Below, one piece after another: positions 9,119 through 17,059 of a DNA stretch of 64,000 nucleotides. The notes under the pieces were generated by a model. That model saw only the letters and a list, made by a program, of their open reading frames with translations, was not told where the DNA came from and made no database searches. Within the stretch, counting starts at the first letter, position 1. The number at the start of each line of letters is the position of its first letter. Origin of the DNA: SpSt-333 sp964371615 (GTDB taxonomy: Bacteria > Bacteroidota > Ignavibacteria > UBA10030 > UBA8401); NCBI GenBank assembly GCA_964371615.1, contig CAYJMS010000001.1:496001-560000 (forward strand). The letters run 5' to 3'. The position numbers were made by a program, and so were the translations under genes.

Positions 9119-9184
9119 CGATTCAATTCAAAGGTGACGGTCACCTACTTTTAATGTTGAAAATAATTTCCTCTGCGATCTCCC

Positions 9185-9224
9185 CGCCTGCCGGTTTACC
9201 TGCCGTAGGCATGGCAGGCAGGCG
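9185..9224. repeat. Short palindromic repeat element (CGCCTGCC ... GGCAGGCG)
   Basis: An imperfect palindrome with outer arms CGCCTGCC (9185-9192) and GGCAGGCG (9217-9224) and inner arms CCTGCC/GGCAGG around 9199-9218. It is more G+C-rich than the flanking DNA and lies in the gap between two minus-strand genes. It resembles the small dispersed palindromes many bacterial genomes carry. A related-looking element is at 19813. Confidence 0.6.
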
Positions 9225-9245
9225 CGCACTCAGCGGTGAAGATTT

Positions 9246-9608
9246 TTACGGCAACTGGAACTCGGGATTGTAGATGATCCCGATAACATTCCCCCACGGA
9301 TCCTTCACCGAAGCTGTGACAATCTCACCGCCGACATTCGTCGGTTTCTCATCCGCCGTAGCACCGAGAGAGAGGAGCCGGGCATATTCCATCTGCACAT
9401 CGGAGACTCCCCAATAGGCGACGACACCGGTTGATTTTTCCCCTGCACTTCTTTCTACCGGCAAGAGGCCCAATTCATATCCGCCGATGTTGAATCCGAT
9501 GTAAAACGGCTCGTCGAAATACGGCGGCGTGCCGAAAGCATTGGTGTACCATTCTTTTGCTTTGGCAAGTTCGGGAACATGATAAATGACGGTTCTAAGT
9601 CCTACCAT
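9246..9608 (-). CDS. VOC (glyoxalase/bleomycin-resistance fold) family protein
   Basis: A complete 120-residue VOC-superfamily protein. It begins MVGLRTVIYHVPELAKAKEWYTNA shortened to the classic YHVxDLxKAxxWY pattern, continues GFNIGGYELGLLP, and ends with VKDPWGNVIGIIYNP, the usual DPxGNxxGI motif. Family members are dimeric metal-dependent lyases, isomerases, dioxygenases or drug-binding proteins; no specific substrate can be assigned. A truncated second copy of its 3' end lies 2.4 kb away at 6824, so this gene or its ancestor was once duplicated. A short palindromic repeat sits just downstream of its stop. Confidence 0.85.
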   Translation of the reverse strand: MVGLRTVIYHVPELAKAKEWYTNAFGTPPYFDEPFYIGFNIGGYELGLLPVERSAGEKSTGVVAYWGVSDVQMEYARLLSLGATADEKPTNVGGEIVTASVKDPWGNVIGIIYNPEFQLP

Positions 9609-9775
9609 TGGATCACCTTTTTTATGTGGTATTCAACATTTGATGCATTACTATATTGCGGAAGAATATAGGTGAAATGGTAATTCTTTTTGCATTGATA
9701 TGCAATATTATTGAGATCCGACGAACGGTATTTCCCGAAGCGGTGATAATATTCTTATTCCAGTCTCTTCTGTAA

Positions 9776-9789
9776 ATTGTGTATATTCA
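9776..9789 (+). promoter_or_regulatory. Candidate promoter element (TTGTGTATATTC)
   Basis: An AT-rich TATATT element in the 272-base gap before the CocE-type hydrolase gene, similar to the ones at 11931 and 36233. It lies about 90 bases before the start codon. The rest of the gap (9609-9880) shows no gene or hairpin that I can support. Confidence 0.3.
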
Positions 9790-9880
9790 AAAACGCGAAA
9801 ACACCTTCGATGGTCTCCGGTCGTCCTGTAAGGTGTCCGCTTCGGTTCATCACAGTGCTACTCTACTATCATGAGATACC

Positions 9881-11722
9881 ATGAAAAAATTCTTGTTGTT
9901 CCTGCTCATCCTGTCGTTTGCCGCCGCTCAGGATCCTTTCATTCTTCAAGAACATTATGCAAAGACCGAATACAGAATCCCGATGCGTGACGGCGTTTCA
10001 CTCTTTACCGCAGTGTATGCACCCAAAGATACGACGCAGACATATCCGATCATGTTCATTCGCACGCCGTATTCCATCGCTCCGTACGGAGAGAAATTCC
10101 GGTCGAATCTTGGACCGTCGGATGTCATTGCAAAAGAAAAATACATCTTTGTCTATCAGGATGTGAGGGGAATGTTCATGTCGGAAGGGGATTTTCTCGA
10201 CGTACGTCCCTATATAAAAAAGAAAAAGACGAAAAAAGATGTTGATGAAAGCAGCGACGTCTATGACACGATCGAATGGCTCCTGAAAAATATTCCCCAC
10301 AACAATGGCAACGTTGGTATGTGGGGAATCTCGTATCCCGGATTTTATGCTGCCATGGGTTTGATCGATGCTCACCCCGCTTTAAAGGCGGTCTCACCGC
10401 AGGCGCCGATCGGGGATTGGTTTATCGGCGACGACTTCCATCATAACGGCGCTTTCATGCTGATCGACGGATTCAATTTCTTCACGTCATTCGGCAAGCC
10501 GCACAAGAACCGCACCACATGGATTCCCGGTTTTCAACACACCAATCCGGACGGATACCGATTCTTTCTGGAAGCGGGATCGATCGCATCGTTGAAGTCC
10601 CGATACTACGGCGACACAATGCGGTTCTGGAATGACGCATTTGCACATCCTGACTATGACGAATTCTGGAAGGCGCGCAATGTTCCGCAGCATATGAAGA
10701 ACATCACGCCGGCAGTACTGACGGTCGGCGGCTGGTTCGACGCGGAGGATCTGTACGGTCCGTTGAATATTTATCAGGCGATCGAAAAGAACAATCCATC
10801 GACACACAGCATGATGGTGATCGGACCGTGGTTTCACGGAGGATGGGCACGATCCGACGGAGACCGGCTGGGGAATGTCAGTTTCGCGCAGAAGACCTCC
10901 ACGTTTTATCTGGAACAGATCGAACTTCCGTTCTTCAACTATTATCTCAAGGGGAAGGGAAGTTTGAATCTCTCAGAAGTGTACGCATTCGAAACCGGCG
11001 CCAACGAATGGCGCACATACGATGCGTGGCCGCCGAAAAAAGCCGAAAAGAAAAAGATCTATCTGCATGAAAACAATCGGCTCGCATTTGAATCACCGAA
11101 CAGTACGAAGGGATATGATGAATACATCAGCGATCCCTTTCGACCCGTTCCGTATATCGATCGCATCAGCAATTCGCGCGGCAGGGAATATCTGACGGAC
11201 GACCAGCGTTTCGCCTGGCAGCGTCCGGATGTTCTCTCGTACGAAACGGAGATCCTGAAGGAGGATATTTCGGTTGCCGGCTCGATCACGGCAAATCTTT
11301 TTGTTACCGTTTCCGGTACGGACGCAGATTTCATCGTCAAGATCATCGACGTCTTTCCCGACAACACGCCCGATGATTCATTGAATGCAAAACATATCAA
11401 GATGGGAGGTTACCAAATGCTTGTTCGGGGTGATGTGATGCGAGCGCGATATCGGCAGAGCTTTGAAACACCGTCACCTATGAATCCTAAAAAGGTGGAA
11501 TATGTTACTGTACCGTTGCAAGATATTCACCATACCTTCAAAAAGGGACATAAGATGATGGTGCAAGTGCAAAGCACCTGGTTCCCTCTGGTGGATAGGA
11601 ATCCTCAGCAGTTCATCAACATATTTAAAGCAAAAGATACCGATTTCATTAAAGCAACCCATCGAATACACCGCAGTGTGGCATATCCCTCTAACATAGA
11701 ACTCGGGATTATAAAAAAATAG
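9881..11722 (+). CDS. CocE/NonD family hydrolase (X-Pro dipeptidyl-peptidase S15 type)
   Basis: The 613-residue protein has a signal peptide ending AAAQ (residues 14-17), so it acts outside the cytoplasm. The alpha/beta-hydrolase nucleophile motif is GISYPG (Ser151). Further motifs are GGWFDAEDLYGP with the catalytic Asp and GPWFHGGW with the His, as in cocaine esterase, glutaryl-7-ACA acylase and S15 peptidases. The C-terminal third (from about residue 460, ISVAGSITANLFVTVSGTDADF) is the jelly-roll domain of the family. It likely hydrolyses an ester or amide, perhaps a peptide. Single-gene unit, followed by a strong terminator. Confidence 0.88.
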   Translation: MKKFLLFLLILSFAAAQDPFILQEHYAKTEYRIPMRDGVSLFTAVYAPKDTTQTYPIMFIRTPYSIAPYGEKFRSNLGPSDVIAKEKYIFVYQDVRGMFMSEGDFLDVRPYIKKKKTKKDVDESSDVYDTIEWLLKNIPHNNGNVGMWGISYPGFYAAMGLIDAHPALKAVSPQAPIGDWFIGDDFHHNGAFMLIDGFNFFTSFGKPHKNRTTWIPGFQHTNPDGYRFFLEAGSIASLKSRYYGDTMRFWNDAFAHPDYDEFWKARNVPQHMKNITPAVLTVGGWFDAEDLYGPLNIYQAIEKNNPSTHSMMVIGPWFHGGWARSDGDRLGNVSFAQKTSTFYLEQIELPFFNYYLKGKGSLNLSEVYAFETGANEWRTYDAWPPKKAEKKKIYLHENNRLAFESPNSTKGYDEYISDPFRPVPYIDRISNSRGREYLTDDQRFAWQRPDVLSYETEILKEDISVAGSITANLFVTVSGTDADFIVKIIDVFPDNTPDDSLNAKHIKMGGYQMLVRGDVMRARYRQSFETPSPMNPKKVEYVTVPLQDIHHTFKKGHKMMVQVQSTWFPLVDRNPQQFINIFKAKDTDFIKATHRIHRSVAYPSNIELGIIKK

Positions 11723-11760
11723 GATAGGTGTCCTACACCATTATCCAAAAAATCCCCGGG

Positions 11761-11800
11761 AAAATCCCCGGGATCTCTAAGATCCCGGGGATTTTTATTT
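11761..11800 (+). terminator. Intrinsic terminator, same stem as at 6778
   Basis: A 16-bp perfect stem (11761-11776 with 11780-11795), loop CTA, then a T-rich tail. A loose half copy of the left arm (AATCCCCGGGA) lies directly upstream at 11751-11761. It ends the hydrolase gene at 9881. Confidence 0.85.
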
Positions 11801-11930
11801 ACCGGGTAACGTTCACCTGCTAGAATCATAGTTTTGTTGTGAATTTTTGTAAAATCACAAAAATTGCAGGAAAAGTGAATAAATGCATATGAATCAAAAA
11901 TTGAAAATAATTCGTTCCTTTTTGTCTGAA

Positions 11931-11947
11931 TTTTTGTATATTTATAG
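11931..11947 (+). promoter_or_regulatory. Candidate promoter element (TTTTTGTATATTTATAG)
   Basis: The same TTTTTTGTATATTTA string recurs before hisD (36233) and, with changes, at 9776. It resembles the FCB-group sigma-70 minus-7 element (TAnnTTTG) and lies 40 bases before the start of the small gene at 11987, a normal promoter distance. Confidence 0.4.
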
Positions 11948-11986
11948 TTCCAAAAGTTATAATGTTAAGAGCAAGGAAGGATCACC

Positions 11987-12190
11987 ATGGCAAAACAACA
12001 ATCATTCGGCGATAAACTAAAGAAACTGCACAAAGAAGGTGCTGGCAAAACTATTAAGTTCGTCGCCGCCATAAAAACCCCCAAAGGGACGTATCGCTTT
12101 AACCAGAAATTGGTGAAGGTGAAAGACGAAAAAGCAGAAGAATCGATCCTCGAAGCGGAATACAAACGGATGCTTCAGGAAGCGAATTAA
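11987..12190 (+). CDS. Small basic protein encoded before rpmB (possible DUF4295-like)
   Basis: The product has 67 residues, is rich in Lys and has an ATG behind AAGGAAGGA (11973-11981). It starts MAKQQS, then GKTIKFVAAIKTPKGTYRF, and ends in an acidic helix. I recognise no confirmed family. In many Bacteroidota the L28/L33 genes are accompanied by a ~50-residue protein (DUF4295) of the form MAKK...KVIKxVKSPKTGAYTF; the resemblance in length, MAK start, K-T-P-K-G-x-Y-x-F core and position next to rpmB makes a link plausible. It may be a ribosome-associated protein. It has its own promoter-like element and is 25 bases from rpmB. Confidence 0.6.
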   Translation: MAKQQSFGDKLKKLHKEGAGKTIKFVAAIKTPKGTYRFNQKLVKVKDEKAEESILEAEYKRMLQEAN

Positions 12191-12215
12191 TTTTTAAGAG
12201 AAAAGGAATACACCA

Positions 12216-12446
12216 ATGTCCAAACGATGTGAAGTGACGGGAGTTGGTCCGCTTTCAGGGCACAACGTATCTCACGCAAACAACCGTACGAATCGACGAT
12301 TCATGCCGAACATTCAGAGCAAACGCATCTGGATCCCCGAGCTGAAACGGTATGTCAATATCAAATTAACCGCAAAAGCACTGAAATCCATTACCAAAAA
12401 TGGAACAGCAAAGATCGCCGGCATGGTTCGCGCCGGCAAGATCTGA
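12216..12446 (+). CDS. rpmB: 50S ribosomal protein L28
   Basis: The 76-residue protein starts MSKRCEVTGVGPLSGHNVSH and has the conserved NRRFMPNIQ and RIWIPE segments of bacterial L28, with the usual basic C-terminus TAKALKSITKNG. L28 binds 23S rRNA in the large subunit. It has one CxxT/C-lacking form (single Cys5), that is, not the zinc-ribbon type with two CxxC motifs. It follows the small basic gene by 25 bases with AAAAGGAA as binding site. The next gene starts only 3 bases after its stop, which ties a metal-handling gene to a ribosomal gene; zinc-controlled ribosomal protein operons make this notable. Confidence 0.95.
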   Translation: MSKRCEVTGVGPLSGHNVSHANNRTNRRFMPNIQSKRIWIPELKRYVNIKLTAKALKSITKNGTAKIAGMVRAGKI

Positions 12447-12449
12447 TTG

Positions 12450-12767
12450 ATGAAACGAACAGTCGATATCATTGCAGTATTGATACTGGTGGTCTACGGC
12501 ACACTCACTCTGGTGATTGTGCCGATGCATCACCACACCATGCAGTATGTCGATGTTCCGCAATATCATTCTACAACAAGCCATCAGAATGTTGACTGCA
12601 CCATCTGCACGTTTGCAGCATCAACCGTTCTGGTCGAAGCACCTTCGTACCATACTCTTCTTGACCGCAGCGATGCATCGCCGCTGATTGTTGGCAGCAA
12701 CGAGGCCATTCCTTCGCACGTTGTTTATGCGTTCTCGCGACGCGGTCCTCCATCCATCTCCGTATAG
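12450..12767 (+). CDS. Small exported His-rich protein with CxxC (possible metal-handling, DUF2946-like)
   Basis: The product has 105 residues. The ATG at 12450 follows the rpmB stop by 3 bases (a TTG just before it is in frame but not needed). A hydrophobic leader (residues 5-24) is followed by MHHHTMQY, then further His residues and the pair DCTICTF. A leader with a His cluster and a CxxC resembles DUF2946-type proteins, found beside copper or zinc transport genes. The rest has no recognisable domain. The TonB receptor at 12907 and lipoprotein at 15250 follow in the same direction, so it may be the first gene of a metal-uptake set. The function is inferred only from residues and neighbours. 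Confidence 0.6.
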   Translation: MKRTVDIIAVLILVVYGTLTLVIVPMHHHTMQYVDVPQYHSTTSHQNVDCTICTFAASTVLVEAPSYHTLLDRSDASPLIVGSNEAIPSHVVYAFSRRGPPSISV

Positions 12768-12906
12768 TCTTCTAAAGAAATTTCCATTGTTACGCAGCAT
12801 ATCATCGTATCGGAAATCGTCCGATAACGAATCTCGATAAATTGTAATTTTTAAAATTCACACGGTTCATTCGCAAGATTGTTACCGGGATAATAGTATC
12901 CGTCTA

Positions 12907-15228
12907 ATGACATTTGTGAAATACATACGCCCATTGCTCGTATTCATCGGTGTTGCAATTCAATTGCTCTCTGCGCAATCGTACACATTCTCCGGCGTAG
13001 TGCTGGATACAACGACCAACACGATTCTCGAACATGCCACCGTGTATATTGTTGAGATGAACAGAGGAGAAGCGACGGATAATCGGGGAAGATTTTCATT
13101 CAACCTTCCGGAGGGAAATTACACCGTCATGTGCCGGCTGCTGGGGTATACGGACCAGTCGTTTTCGCTCGTGCTGACAAAAGATGTCAATAAGATCTTC
13201 CGACTGGTGCCGGCAGAGATTGAACTGTCCGAAGTGCGGGTGATTGGACAATCCGACCGGTCGGGATTGACCGGTTCTTCGCAATCGGTGATCGTGATGA
13301 CACCGCAGGATGTTGACCGTCATCGCGGACAGACAATCGGCAAAGCGCTGGAAAGCATCACCGGCGTTACCGTGCTCTCGACCGGACCATCGATCGCAAA
13401 GCCGGTGCTGCGCGGATTGCACAGCCAGAGGATCCGGGTATTAAATGCAGGGGTGCCGCAGGAGGGACAACAATGGGGTGGTGAACATGCACCGGAGATC
13501 GATCCCTTTGCTCCCGCACAAATTGAAGTATTGAAGGGTGTTGCAGGAGTCGAATACGGTGCGGGAGCGATCGGCGGGGTAATTAAATTGAAACCGCGTG
13601 ATCTGCGAACAACTCCGGGCATCGGCGGTGTGTTGTCGTTGAATGGATTCAGCAATAACCGGCAAGGTGCCGGATCGTTGATCGTCGAAGGAGGCCCCGA
13701 CCTGCTTGACGATTTTTCCTGGCGCATGCAGGGGAGCGTACGACAGGCAGGAAATGCGTCAGCGCCTGATTATATCATTGGAAACACCGGGTTTAAAGAA
13801 GTGGACGGATCGGCGGCGTTCGGTTATAAACTCGAATCGCTCGGGATCAATGCGTATTTCAGTCACTTCGGTACCGAACTGGGCATCTTCCGCGGTTCGC
13901 ACCTCGGTAATCTCGACGATCTCTATCGTGCCATCGAGGCCGGCCGCCCGCTGCAGGAGTATTCATTTACCTACGACATCGGCGCTCCGAAACAGGAAAT
14001 CACGCACGATCTCTGGTCGCTCAATCTGACCTACCCGGTACGCGATCTCGGTGAATTGGAACTGCAGTACGGATGGCAGAGCAATGTCCGCCAGGAATTT
14101 GACGGACACACCCGTTCCCGCGGGCTTCCGAACTTCGATCTGACGCTCACCACGCATTCGGCGGATCTCAAGTTCCGGCACAACCCGGTTGGATCGGTTT
14201 TCGGCACCATCGGTCTGAGCGGAATGCGGCAGGGTAATGTGGGCCAGGGATTGAGTTTTTTGATCCCGAATTTCCGATCATATTCTTACGGAATCTATTT
14301 TCTTGAAACGTACACGAACAACCTGCTGACGCTCAGTGCGGGGAGCAGGGTGGATTATCAATGGTTGAAAATATTCCCGTATCCATCCAGGAATATCATC
14401 GAACGGATACATGAATACACGAACGTCACCGGCGCGCTGGGAGCCATTTATCAATTCCAACCGGAGTGGTCGATAAACATCAATGTCGGAGCGGGATGGC
14501 GTCCCCCGACCGTCAACGAATTGTACAGTTTCGGTGTGCACCACGGGACGGCGCAATTCGAAATCGGTGACAGAAACCTGATTCCGGAAAAGAGTTACAG
14601 CATCGACGCCACGCTCAAGCAGCGGGGAGAATTGAGTTCCGTGGAAATCAGCGGCTATGTGAACCGGATGGACGATTTTATCTTTGCATTTCCGAGCCTG
14701 CAGCCGACGCTGACGCTGCGCGGAATTTTTCCGACAATGATCTACCGGCAATCAAATGTGGTGCTGTACGGCATTGACGCGTCGGCGGAATATCAGATTA
14801 CGGAAGATATTCGTCTTGGATCATCGCTCTCGATCGTCCGGGGTGACGACAGGGAAAGAAATGAACCTGTGATTCAAATGCCGGCGGATCGGTTAAAAGG
14901 ATGGTTACATCTGCATTTACCGCTCCATTTTGGAATGGAAGAAGAATATGTCGAACTGACTGGTACGGCGGTCGACAGGCAATCCCGCGTTCCCGCCAAT
15001 ACGGATTATCTTCCGCCTCCGCCGGGATACATGCTCGTTGATGTCGAGTACGGCGGTGAATTCATTATGGGCCCGCATATGGTCAGATTCAATATAAGCG
15101 TGCAGAATATTTTGAATACCGCCTATAGAGACTATCTCAGCCGGTTCCGCTACTTTATAGACAATCCGGGACGCGATATTATTTTCAGAATACAAATACC
15201 GTTCGGGAAGAGTTCGATCTCGCATTAA
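12907..15228 (+). CDS. TonB-dependent receptor with carboxypeptidase-regulatory-like N-domain (zinc-receptor-like)
   Basis: The 773-residue outer-membrane receptor has a signal peptide ending LLSAQ (about 24), a CarboxypepD-reg-like domain (about 27-105, FSGVVLDTTTNTILEHATV to RLVPAEIELSEV), a plug (about 115-230) and a 22-strand barrel. The plug has LRGLHSQRIRVLNAGVPQ and EVLKGVAGVEYGAGAIGGVI, close to the pattern in ZnuD-type zinc receptors. The barrel has the NPNLIPEKS-like motif (GDRNLIPEKSYSI) before the end. There is no strong binding site before the ATG. Together with the small His/CxxC protein and the lipoprotein at 15250 it looks like a metal-acquisition operon; substrate zinc or copper is inference. 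Confidence 0.85.
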   Translation: MTFVKYIRPLLVFIGVAIQLLSAQSYTFSGVVLDTTTNTILEHATVYIVEMNRGEATDNRGRFSFNLPEGNYTVMCRLLGYTDQSFSLVLTKDVNKIFRLVPAEIELSEVRVIGQSDRSGLTGSSQSVIVMTPQDVDRHRGQTIGKALESITGVTVLSTGPSIAKPVLRGLHSQRIRVLNAGVPQEGQQWGGEHAPEIDPFAPAQIEVLKGVAGVEYGAGAIGGVIKLKPRDLRTTPGIGGVLSLNGFSNNRQGAGSLIVEGGPDLLDDFSWRMQGSVRQAGNASAPDYIIGNTGFKEVDGSAAFGYKLESLGINAYFSHFGTELGIFRGSHLGNLDDLYRAIEAGRPLQEYSFTYDIGAPKQEITHDLWSLNLTYPVRDLGELELQYGWQSNVRQEFDGHTRSRGLPNFDLTLTTHSADLKFRHNPVGSVFGTIGLSGMRQGNVGQGLSFLIPNFRSYSYGIYFLETYTNNLLTLSAGSRVDYQWLKIFPYPSRNIIERIHEYTNVTGALGAIYQFQPEWSININVGAGWRPPTVNELYSFGVHHGTAQFEIGDRNLIPEKSYSIDATLKQRGELSSVEISGYVNRMDDFIFAFPSLQPTLTLRGIFPTMIYRQSNVVLYGIDASAEYQITEDIRLGSSLSIVRGDDRERNEPVIQMPADRLKGWLHLHLPLHFGMEEEYVELTGTAVDRQSRVPANTDYLPPPPGYMLVDVEYGGEFIMGPHMVRFNISVQNILNTAYRDYLSRFRYFIDNPGRDIIFRIQIPFGKSSISH

Positions 15229-15249
15229 ATTATTATTGGAGACCAACAT

Positions 15250-15819
15250 ATGAATCTATTTATCACCTTTCGATCCGTCGTTGCGCTAGGATTATTTGCC
15301 CTAATAATGAATGGATGTACAGAAGAGAAAAATCCGGCAATTCCCCCGGCCGACGACGAACACATGCCTCCGACAACAATGGTGGTTGTTTTGAAGGAAA
15401 CCGGTAAAAGCGATTCGACAAAATCGCTGGTGCGAGATACAACGCTGGTCAAAGGAAAACCGATGGTCGAGGACACACTTCGGGTAATTTCCGGAAAATC
15501 ATACAGCGGTTATATTATGCTTTGGAACGAATCGGTTACGCCGGTGGAAGATGCGACGCATGAGATCGAAGGGGAAAAAAATGAACATCTCTTTGCATTC
15601 ACCGCCACCGGCAATGCCATCGGACGATTGTCCATTACCGTATTGGAGAAAGATGACAACGGGGCCGACTTCGGACTGACATTCACTGCTTCGGTTAGCG
15701 GCAGCGGCGCTGCATCCGGCGGTTTGCGCATTCAATTGCGTCACTACGGTTCATCACCCAAAACCGGCACCACGTTCGATACGGATATCGATCAGACGTT
15801 TCCTGTCGTGATACAATAA
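15250..15819 (+). CDS. Lipoprotein accompanying the TonB receptor
   Basis: The 189-residue protein has a signal peptide with lipobox MNGC (Cys24) and then an acidic, Pro-rich spacer. The core GKSYSGYIMLWNES, EIEGEKNEHLFAF, LEKDDNGADFGLTFTAS and LRIQLRHYGSSPKTG matches from memory a family in Bacteroidota often labelled type 1 periplasmic-binding-fold protein, usually encoded directly beside a TonB receptor for zinc or related metals. ATG at 15250 follows GGAG (15238-15241). It probably sits in the outer membrane and helps the receptor. The gene ends before a strong two-way terminator. Confidence 0.7.
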   Translation: MNLFITFRSVVALGLFALIMNGCTEEKNPAIPPADDEHMPPTTMVVVLKETGKSDSTKSLVRDTTLVKGKPMVEDTLRVISGKSYSGYIMLWNESVTPVEDATHEIEGEKNEHLFAFTATGNAIGRLSITVLEKDDNGADFGLTFTASVSGSGAASGGLRIQLRHYGSSPKTGTTFDTDIDQTFPVVIQ

Positions 15820-15846
15820 GAATTACCAATAAAGTAGTAATTCTAG

Positions 15847-15885
15847 AATACTCCGGGTGCCCTTATGTCCCCCGGAGTATTTTTT
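15847..15885. terminator. Two-way intrinsic terminator between converging genes
   Basis: An 11-bp perfect stem (15847-15857 with 15871-15881) with a 13-base loop and T-run on the plus side. It separates the lipoprotein gene (plus) from the cytochrome-porin gene (minus), which end on either side of it. Confidence 0.85.
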
Positions 15886-17047
15886 AAAACGCACCTACAA
15901 ATCCGACAGTGAGTTTATTTCCTTCCTTTTCAATATCGTACGTGTACTCACCGATCAAACGTAAATTGCGTGCAAGCAGATAGGTATAATGACCGGTAAT
16001 ACTGTGGTAGGTGAATGCCTGTGAAGGAATCTCTGCCCAGTTATACAGCAACGCCCCGTACCAAACGCTTTTATCTCCGTCAGGCGAGTATGTCAATTCA
16101 GCCATCGTCCCCCGTGTTTCCACGGTACGATTCGTAGCCAGGAAGTTCGGATTATCGTCCCGTCGTTCGACATACTGAACGTTCAATTCAACCGGTTCAA
16201 ATGACACAGTGATGTCCGGTCCGGCCATCCATAGTTCATTCACCTGTGTCAGATTCTCTTCGTTGCCGTAATATGCAAATCCTCCGACACGGATACCGTC
16301 CGAGAGATCCTGCGAAGCACGGGCAAATATATTCTTGTATTTGTCGGAATCAAAATTTCGCTGCGCATCGGCGGGGCCGATACCGCTTCCGTTCAATATC
16401 TGGATAACGAGATCGGTCTTTGTCGGCAACGAATATGTGAACATGACCCCGCGGTCATAGGTGAGGTTGATGTTCGACATCCCTGGTGCGATCCGGTACA
16501 CCTGATAATCTTCAAGTGTCAGACGCGGTTCACGCTTGAAAAGAGGATCGCTCACCTGGAATTGCCCGACAAACACATCGAGTTCGCTGTTGAAGAGATT
16601 GTTGAACATAATGAATGCATCCTCCAGTCCGGCAACGCTTCCGCGTTCGCCGAAGAAGAAATAGAAATAGTACGAAACATTTTTCGCGATCTGACCGCCT
16701 GATAACAACTTCACAAGATACGGCGCCTGGAAATCGGATCGTTTATTGGTTTCCGGCTGCCATCGCATATATCCTTCCATACGTACGGCAAGCGGCAATT
16801 CACGCATCAACACCAATTGATCGTCTCCTGTTTCGCGGAAAAAGCGTGGAGATTCCTTATCTGCCAGTTGGAATCCATTGCCGGCAAATTCTTCTCCATA
16901 GGCCTTCAATTTTGGCGCAGGAGAATGGCACATCTGGCAGGTCATGTCGTATTTTCTTGCAAACGCCGGTATCGCCGAAACGGTATCCGGCATGATAAAC
17001 AGAACAAAGAGTATCGTCACTATGGTTGTACGTGTTATTGTTTTCAT
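15884..17047 (-). CDS. Outer-membrane protein with one N-terminal c-type heme site fused to a barrel (Cyc2-like layout)
   Basis: The 387-residue protein has a signal peptide (to about Ala25), then IPAFARKYDMTCQMCHSPAP shortened to its heme site Cys37-Cys40-His41, and then about 300 residues of amphipathic beta strands ending in VGFVGAF, an outer-membrane barrel ending in Phe. One CxxCH in front of a barrel of this length is the layout of Cyc2, the fused cytochrome-porin that oxidises extracellular Fe(II). The F-A-R-K-Y...CxxCH...P-K-L...F...NG-F pattern is also present in uncharacterised cytochrome-porins. It starts 12 bases after the five-heme cytochrome gene, so the two are co-expressed. 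A function in moving electrons across the outer membrane is strong inference; iron oxidation is not proved. Confidence 0.75.
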   Translation of the reverse strand: MKTITRTTIVTILFVLFIMPDTVSAIPAFARKYDMTCQMCHSPAPKLKAYGEEFAGNGFQLADKESPRFFRETGDDQLVLMRELPLAVRMEGYMRWQPETNKRSDFQAPYLVKLLSGGQIAKNVSYYFYFFFGERGSVAGLEDAFIMFNNLFNSELDVFVGQFQVSDPLFKREPRLTLEDYQVYRIAPGMSNINLTYDRGVMFTYSLPTKTDLVIQILNGSGIGPADAQRNFDSDKYKNIFARASQDLSDGIRVGGFAYYGNEENLTQVNELWMAGPDITVSFEPVELNVQYVERRDDNPNFLATNRTVETRGTMAELTYSPDGDKSVWYGALLYNWAEIPSQAFTYHSITGHYTYLLARNLRLIGEYTYDIEKEGNKLTVGFVGAF

Positions 17048-17059
17048 GATCTATCTCGT

